DNA from: Ulota crispa
Lineage: Eukaryota > Streptophyta > Bryopsida > Orthotrichales > Orthotrichaceae
Direction of reading: 5' to 3'
Length of the DNA: 64,000 nt
Assembly: GCA_963920765.1 (NCBI GenBank)
Contig: OY987247.1
Span: forward strand, 7,846,471 to 7,910,470
Below, in pieces: positions 58,051-64,000 of this stretch. The position numbers and the translations under genes were made by a program. Position 1 is the stretch's first letter. Each line of letters starts with the position of its first letter. The notes beneath the pieces were generated by a model. It saw only the letters and a list, made by a program, of their open reading frames with translations. It was not told the DNA's origin and did not search any database.

Positions 58051-58373
58051 AGGGCATCTCTATTGGTGGCTCAAACACACTCAAAATGGATGAAAAGTGT
58101 GGAGGCCCCTCTCAAAACTTTGAGAGTCTCAAAACACTTTGTCCTACCGTGTCTAACGAGGGGCCTTCAAGCCACTATGCATCGTTATTGATCCTAAGTT
58201 TAGTGAACTTTATCCCCTACTTTCCTTGATAAATGGTCAACTGATTCTATATGGGGCGTGTAGGAGTGCAAGGCCACCTTCAGTTTGAAAAGCATGGATG
58301 GAGATCAAGGAGCTTGAGGGCCAGCTAAAACAAATGGAACACTTTGAAAGAGCTAGACCGGTGGAGATGCTCT
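58051..58373. mobile_element. MITE family D, copy 2
   Basis: The left AGGGCATCTCTATTGGTGG and right CCGGTGGAGATGCTCT are imperfect inverted ends matching the family D copy at 20326-20765. Confidence 0.55.
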
Positions 58374-58374
58374 T

Positions 58375-59123
58375 GACCATCATCAATCTAGCTCTAGAAA
58401 CGACTCACCAAAAATATATATATATTTGTTTTTATGGTGTGTAATTAAAAAGCGTGATTATTATAAGGAAAAGTTTCATAGATATCCATGAAGTTTGCAA
58501 TATTTTCATAAATACTCTTGCATTTTTAGAAATTTCACAAATACCCTTGGACCAAAAATTTTAGGCGTTTGTTTTGTTATGCATGTCACTTCCTTCTCCC
58601 TTTGTGGCCACACTGTTTCTTTCTTGTTATGCTTGCGCATAAAGGAAGAAGGGAAGTGGCATGCACAGTAAAACAAACACTTGAAAATTTTGATCCAAAG
58701 GTATTTGTGAAATTTTTGAAAAAGCAAGGATATGATCTTTAAAAGTATGGCTAACTTGAGGAGTATCCATGATTTTTTTGTTCTTATAGTTGGAAGCATA
58801 TTCAAAAAACTCTTTAAATAAATAAAATAATATATGGAATTGGAAATTGGAAAATAAATATAAAGAAATTTGGTGTGCCGGTAGGGCTGGTAGCCTGGTA
58901 CCATAGATTTTCCTCTAAGCTTGATTTTCCATCTCCTTTTTTTTAGATGTTTTTCCATGGAATTTATTTATATTGTCCAATTTTTAGTTCCATATATTAT
59001 TTTATTTTTTTAAAGGTTTTGGATATGCTTCCAATTGTAGTAATCACATTTTCTAATTATACACCAATAAAAAATAGTAATATTTTTGGTGAGTTGTTTG
59101 TAGTGCTAGATTGATGATGCTCT
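58375..59123. mobile_element. Palindromic element J, split by a nested family B element
   Basis: The outer arms ATCATCAATCTAGC and GCTAGATTGATGAT pair. Next inward are ACTCACCAAAAATAT/ATTTTTGGTGAGT and GTTGGAAGCATATTC/GGATATGCTTCCAAT. The arms stay paired almost to the centre near 58900. A family B element sits in the left arm at 58467-58780, leaving the arms otherwise colinear. Confidence 0.65.
58467..58780. mobile_element. MITE family B, copy 5, nested in element J
   Basis: The left GGAAAAGTTTCATAGATATC and right GAGTATCCATGATTTTTTTG are decayed inverted ends. The flanks ATTATTATA and GTTCTTATA suggest an 8- to 9-base target duplication, consistent with the intact right arm of element J as empty site. 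Confidence 0.65.
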
Positions 59124-60135
59124 AAGTGCACCGTGGATAAATTTATGAACCCTTTATAAGGCCCTTAATATTTGACACTCTTGACATTTATTGGGCGTAG
59201 GCCAATTGGTCAAGTACATTAGAAAGTGTGTGAAGTGTCTCTACCTCATATGACTTTCCTATTGTACATCACATAAACCGTGAATAGAAAATGGTAATCT
59301 AGTCCTTGTACAAAGGATCTTGTCCACATGCACAATCTAAAGTAATACAAAAAGGCATTGCATCTATTGATAAAATATGTAAATGAACTCACTAATCATT
59401 ATCTAAGTACTTTACTCATGTATACAAATAAAGTAAAATAGAATTTAAGGTTCTATTGTAACCACATCTTTGTCCTATTGAGATGGCATATCAATATTGT
59501 TTTTATGATTGCATGGAACTCAAAAAGTGGGCAGAAATAAGGGAGTAGTGATTTGCTTGTTGCTAGATTTATTGCAATAAGTACATATCTTGGGATCCTT
59601 TTTGAAACTTCTTAAGAACCTTTTGGACGGTTCAAAATTTTGCTAATGCCCAGTAAGCAACCTTGGTACTCCAATGCTAATTTTTCAATAGACTATAAGG
59701 TGTGATATTAATTTTTAATTTTTTGAGGGGTAATGAAAATATTATCTTATTACAGTAATAAAATTTGGATTTGGACTTTGACTAATTTGAGTACATTTCA
59801 TCAAACGTTAGCTGTCTAAAAAATACAGAGGCCTCCCCAAATCAAAACTTTAAAAAGGATAATTTAGTAGAGGGGACAACATTGGGATATCATTATAAAT
59901 TTTTAGTGGCTTTATTGGTTTTTCCACAACAACAATTTTGAAATTGTAAAAGAAAAAAGTCATTCATAAGATGTTTTGATGTATGTTTCTCTTACCAAAT
60001 ACCAATCTCAAGTCTCAACTAAAACTTTGGTGATTTGGGAGGATCTTTGACCTTCATATGGTTAAAGTTATCCTCTCTTTAAAGTTGTGTTCACATGAAA
60101 AGGTCACAATTCACATTCAATGTATTCACATATTA
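59124..60135. other. AT-rich intergenic DNA, nothing recognised
   Basis: No supported gene or bounded element. Confidence 0.35.
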
Positions 60136-60760
60136 GGGGGTTTTAGATATGTCTTTTACAGGCAATTTTGTTCACGTGAATGAAATTGGTGAACAAGTTA
60201 GTCAAGCCACTGTTCATGTCCTCATGATCACCCATTCAAATATCCGAATTGTAGTGAACTACTCACCACCCTTTCAACTCTACCCACAATCACTAATTTC
60301 GTACAGATCCCTTGAACTTCATCATTGTTACTTCTAATCTAGAACCCTTTGCCTCCACAATTTTTTGCTTCTAATCAAGATCTCTTGAGCTCCACCATTG
60401 TCGCTTCTTGCGCATTGCGATTCCTTGAATGACCTTGACCTGGCAATCAACTCTGCATCCAAACTATCTAGAGGCGCAGAGTGAGAGCCAGAGGCCCAGA
60501 GCAAGAGCAGAGAGGCTGGCAACAACACAAACAGGCTCGAGCGTGGGCACAGGCACGAGTGCGGGAGCGACACAAACACAATCGGAGCTAGTTGGAGAGG
60601 CAAGGAGGGAGAGACCTCACATCATTCACGCGTGAACAAGCCATGAGGACCTCCTAGAGGTCCTCATGACTTGTTCAATTTTGTGACTCCACGTTCACCA
60701 TGAACAAAAACTTGTTCACAACCATTTGTTCACCATTTTTTTGAGATATCTGAAACCCCC
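60136..60760. mobile_element. Harbinger-like MITE (family F relative)
   Basis: The left GGGGGTTTTAGATAT and right ATATCTGAAACCCCC are inverted, with TTA on the left flank and TAT on the right. Inner arms include GTTCACGTGAATGA-type phrases. The interior (60330-60650) is GC-richer and gives an 89-codon minus-strand frame with no motif. Confidence 0.6.
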
Positions 60761-61950
60761 TATTGAGGAAATCAAGTCATAACTTGTGACAAATGCAAAG
60801 TCAATGAAAAACATGTCAATATCAAAGTACCCACTGACATAGATAATTAAAATCTTTACTTGTAAATACTTAAAGCCATAGTCTATATGGTTGAACCTGG
60901 TCTTACAAAAGAGTCACATTCATGTATGACATATTGAGTTATTAACCAATACCATGTACTTCAGTTTCTTGCAATGATGCTACAAAATTGAATACCTTGG
61001 GTTTCAAACTTTCAATATAGCAAATTTTATAACATAGAATTTTTGTATCTCGTACAAACTTTAACTGAAGATATTGATGACATAAAGTCTACCTCCAAGA
61101 AGAGGCAACAAGGGTGGTTCTTGCTATCCGTATCCCAAAAGCATATATAAAAGAACCACCTCCAACAAACTCTTCATTCATAGTAGCCTTTTGAACCAAC
61201 ATTAATTAAGAAAAAATCAGTAAAGAGATTTTGAAACTGTTTCTAAGTTTGCAATTATTTTGAAATTTTCCCCCATCTATAACTTTTTTTGTGTACCCCT
61301 ATTTGCAAATTCCCCCTTTATAATTCAGGGGTTAGCATGAAAGTTTGCTCTCACCGAATATTATTAGCAATTTACACCAGAGTGCTATTGAAATCTGGCT
61401 ATTTTTTATTTATTTTCTTTAGTTTTTCTGTTGGTATAAGAGTGGTAGAACCCCAAAATTTTGTATGAATTCGGCAATACTAAGCTTAGAGCCACAAAAC
61501 AATAGCTGGAATCAATCCCGTGGAAACAAAAGATAAGGTCCAAATAAAGGCCTTAAGTCAACCGAGTGTAGGGGAGGATTTTTTATTAGTAGGATCCCGA
61601 CCATCACCACTCAAAGTTTTGCTTTTGATTTGATTTTTATTATTTCCATTGGGCCACGAAGGAAAAACAGAAACATAAAAATCTAAAATTAACTTTTGGT
61701 GGGCTACACGTCGCATTCTCTGAGGAGGCGCAAGGGGGTTTCAGAAATAAAGTGAAGTAATTTGGATATGGCCAAGATTTGATTAGACGTAGGGGCAGAG
61801 AAGTTTCTTCCGCCTTTTATCATTGTTCAGTTGTTTTATTTTTACTTTAACAACGGGAGTGAAAGTCCAAAGGCTATGCACCGCCTAGGGAATCATTCCT
61901 CAACCCCTAATTGCAAAGGTTAACTATTTCTAAACTAGGATTTAAAACAC
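60761..61950. other. AT-rich intergenic DNA, nothing recognised
   Basis: No supported gene or bounded element. Confidence 0.35.
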
Positions 61951-63294
61951 GAGAATTGATATCCGTTCCACACCCTTTCAATCGCTATACCACACTTATT
62001 ATATATGGCCAATATATGTGATATTATTGTAAGTGTGGACTGTGGACCATGGGCAAAACATCGCGAAAATATAGTTTAAATAGAATTTGTAAATTTTTGT
62101 TTTGTTTTTTAACTCCAAATTTCCCTCATAGTAGTATTGATTAAAATATCTAAATCACTATAAGTTAATTTTGATCTTTTAATCTATACTATGAGCAAGA
62201 TCTAGAACTAGATAAACAAAGTTAACCCCTAAAGGACCAAGTCATTTTTTCTGTGAAAAACACAAAAAACTGTCACTTTTGGGGAAGCAAGTACAATGAT
62301 AAGAAAAAAAGATTTTTACAAGAATTCAACCGTAAGATCTTATAGTAGTCTACAAGAGGTACACGTGGTAAAAAATTCAGCTCAATCTACACAAAAAGGA
62401 GTGAGATATTTACATCTAAATTGCGGAAATGAGTTTTTTTTTTGCTGCTGCCTAGAAATTTCAGAAGGCTTTGACCACTCTTAGATCAAAAAAATTACTC
62501 TACACACAGTTGAGGTTTATTTTTCCCATGTAGGAAACCAAGTTAGGTATGTGTGGGAGAATTTTCAAATCAATTGGAACTATACAACACATGGGGAAAA
62601 ATAGTAAGTAAAAAGAAGTAGAGAATGAGTCAAAACACTAAATTGTTAAGAATGTAATTATTAAAATGAAAAATACAAATCCCAACGGTTAAAATGTTGT
62701 GATAGACAATCTACATCCTTTGGTTTTGTTTTTTTTCAAAATATTGGAAATTGAGTAAAATAAAGGACTTCAAAGTTCATTTTAGAGTAGAGAATTTAGA
62801 AATGCCCGCAAACAAAAACTCCTCATAACTTTCATCTCATGTATCAAAATTGAATGATTCAAAGCTCCCCACGTCTATATAAGTCTAAAGAACATATTCC
62901 AGGTTTCTATTTGAAAAAAATGAAATTTTGAAAGAAGTTTTTGGCTGCCCCTCAAACACCATTTTTCATAAATTCATGCATAACTTCTTCATCAAATGCC
63001 ATAATGAAGAAAAGTTTACATTCCCACATAGATCTTTGAATTCCCACTGTCAATAAAAGTTTCAAAAAATCACAAAAAGTAGATTAACCATAGGTACATG
63101 CCCGAAATCCCATTTGTCCCTCGAGGAGACATTAATCCTTTAGGAGTTAAAATTGCAACTTCTATGTTGAGTTATATCTTCAAATTAGTGTTGTTATGTG
63201 GTTCACACCTACTATAATGTCACAAATATTGGCTATACAGTAAGTGTGGTAGAATAGTCAAAAAGGTGTGACATGGATACGGATATCAATTTCC
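61951..63294. mobile_element. Palindromic Mutator-like MITE (family M, copy 5), split by a nested element
   Basis: The left GAGAATTGATATCCGTTCC and right ACGGATATCAATTTCC are inverted, diverged family M ends. The interior matches the 21613-22035 copy. It is interrupted at 62222-63150 by a TTAA element. Confidence 0.75.
62222..63150. mobile_element. piggyBac-like TTAA MITE (family pB-A), nested
   Basis: The left TTAACCCCTAAAGGACCAAG and right CCTTTAGGAGTTAA bound 929 bases, the reverse complement of 3282-4210 and the same length. Compared with the uninterrupted family M copy near 21870-21892, excising the element and one TTAA restores a site of exactly equal length. Confidence 0.85.
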
Positions 63295-64000
63295 TTAAAC
63301 ATATGCCAGAAAAAAATTAGTTTTCCTTTAAAATAGTTACTTTGCTTACCAAGTTCCTCTTGGCCTGGTAATCTCATTTTTTTTTTTTTTTTACGCACAA
63401 GGATATGTAAGCAAAAACCTGCTCCTTTTTTGTAGTTGGTCAATTTTATCTCCTATACAAGGGTTTAAGAATTTCAAATTCAAATCTTTTTTAGTGAATT
63501 TTAAATATGTAATTTTTTTATTGTTTTTATGCTATAGGGAAACTGTGAGCTTGTCTCCCTAAGATCCTCAAACGTTTGAGCATTACACCCAACTAATTCT
63601 CACTTATAATAAATTGCAGAGTAGGGATGTTAAAGTAAGGATACAATTATTGTTTCACAAGTGTGCACGTTGATTAGACATTAGACACATTGCAAATTTT
63701 CTATGCTCAAAATATTATACAATAATTATATTTATTTGTTTGTCCAAAGTTGTAGGTCATTAACGTGTTGTGGGTTCTGAATCTTTAGAGTAAAAATATT
63801 CCTTTTGCATACGTAAATGTTGTGTTTAACCAAATACGGACAATCCAAAGTCCAAAAATAATAATCCTCACAATATGTTTTAGAAAATATATGCAAAACA
63901 AGGAGATCTTTGAATGTTTTACATATATTATACACAAAATTTTGGGGATCTTTGCAAAATATTCATTCATCTTTGCAAAACATTTAGACATCTTCAAAAC
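63295..64000. other. AT-rich intergenic DNA, nothing recognised
   Basis: Includes a poly-T run at about 63379-63392. No supported gene or bounded element. Confidence 0.35.

Noticed and set aside
58506-58958. 150-codon minus-strand frame
   Set aside because: It lies across the nested MITE and palindrome J arms and has no protein-like motif.
60334-60603. 89-codon hydrophobic minus-strand frame
   Set aside because: It sits inside a Harbinger-like element with inverted ends; no recognised family.

Overview
The window looks like nuclear DNA of a land plant or close streptophyte alga. Three spliced or single-exon genes can be read with confidence: a peroxin PEX3 (minus strand, 29196-33441, seven exons), a plastid-type adenylylsulfate (APS) kinase (plus strand, 40487-44276, three exons) and a short linker-histone protein with a protamine-like Arg-rich tail (minus strand, 48853-49263). 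There is one tRNA-Lys(UUU) gene, lightly decayed in its T arm. An H1-derived protamine-like protein suggests a lineage with condensed, swimming sperm (bryophyte, lycophyte, fern or charophyte) rather than a flowering plant; this is an inference. No species is named.

The rest is AT-rich and crowded with short non-autonomous DNA transposons. I recognise no reverse transcriptase, integrase, transposase or LTR pair. The most striking group is a set of about 20 elements (roughly 11 kb) that start TTAA-CCCCTAAA or a close variant and end in its reverse complement plus TTAA. Bounds, two nested insertions with readable empty sites and end-to-end copies sharing one TTAA all point to piggyBac-like TTAA targeting. 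Other families are: palindromic elements with GGGAATTGATA ends and 9-bp target duplications (Mutator-like), Harbinger/Tourist-like elements with GGGC or GGGGG ends and TTA duplications, elements with GGGAAAATTTCATGG ends, and palindromic elements with AAGGTAGG ends at TA.

Layout: 1-24200 is nearly all repeats with one doubtful gene tail at 181-517. 24224-24296 is the tRNA. 24300-28700 is mostly unassigned. 28700-33441 is PEX3; its first intron holds a tandem array that repeats part of exon 1. 33975-35700 is a 12-bp minisatellite interrupted by three transposons. 35700-40000 is repeats. 40000-45000 is the APS kinase gene, whose introns are packed with transposons and whose 3' flank is a tandem array carrying a second copy of the last coding bases. 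48853-49263 is the histone gene. 49300-64000 is repeats plus a possible unidentified minus-strand gene near 54678-55728.

The genes do not form a pathway. PEX3 anchors peroxisome membrane biogenesis, APS kinase feeds PAPS for sulfation in the plastid/cytosol, and the histone-like protein would act in chromatin.
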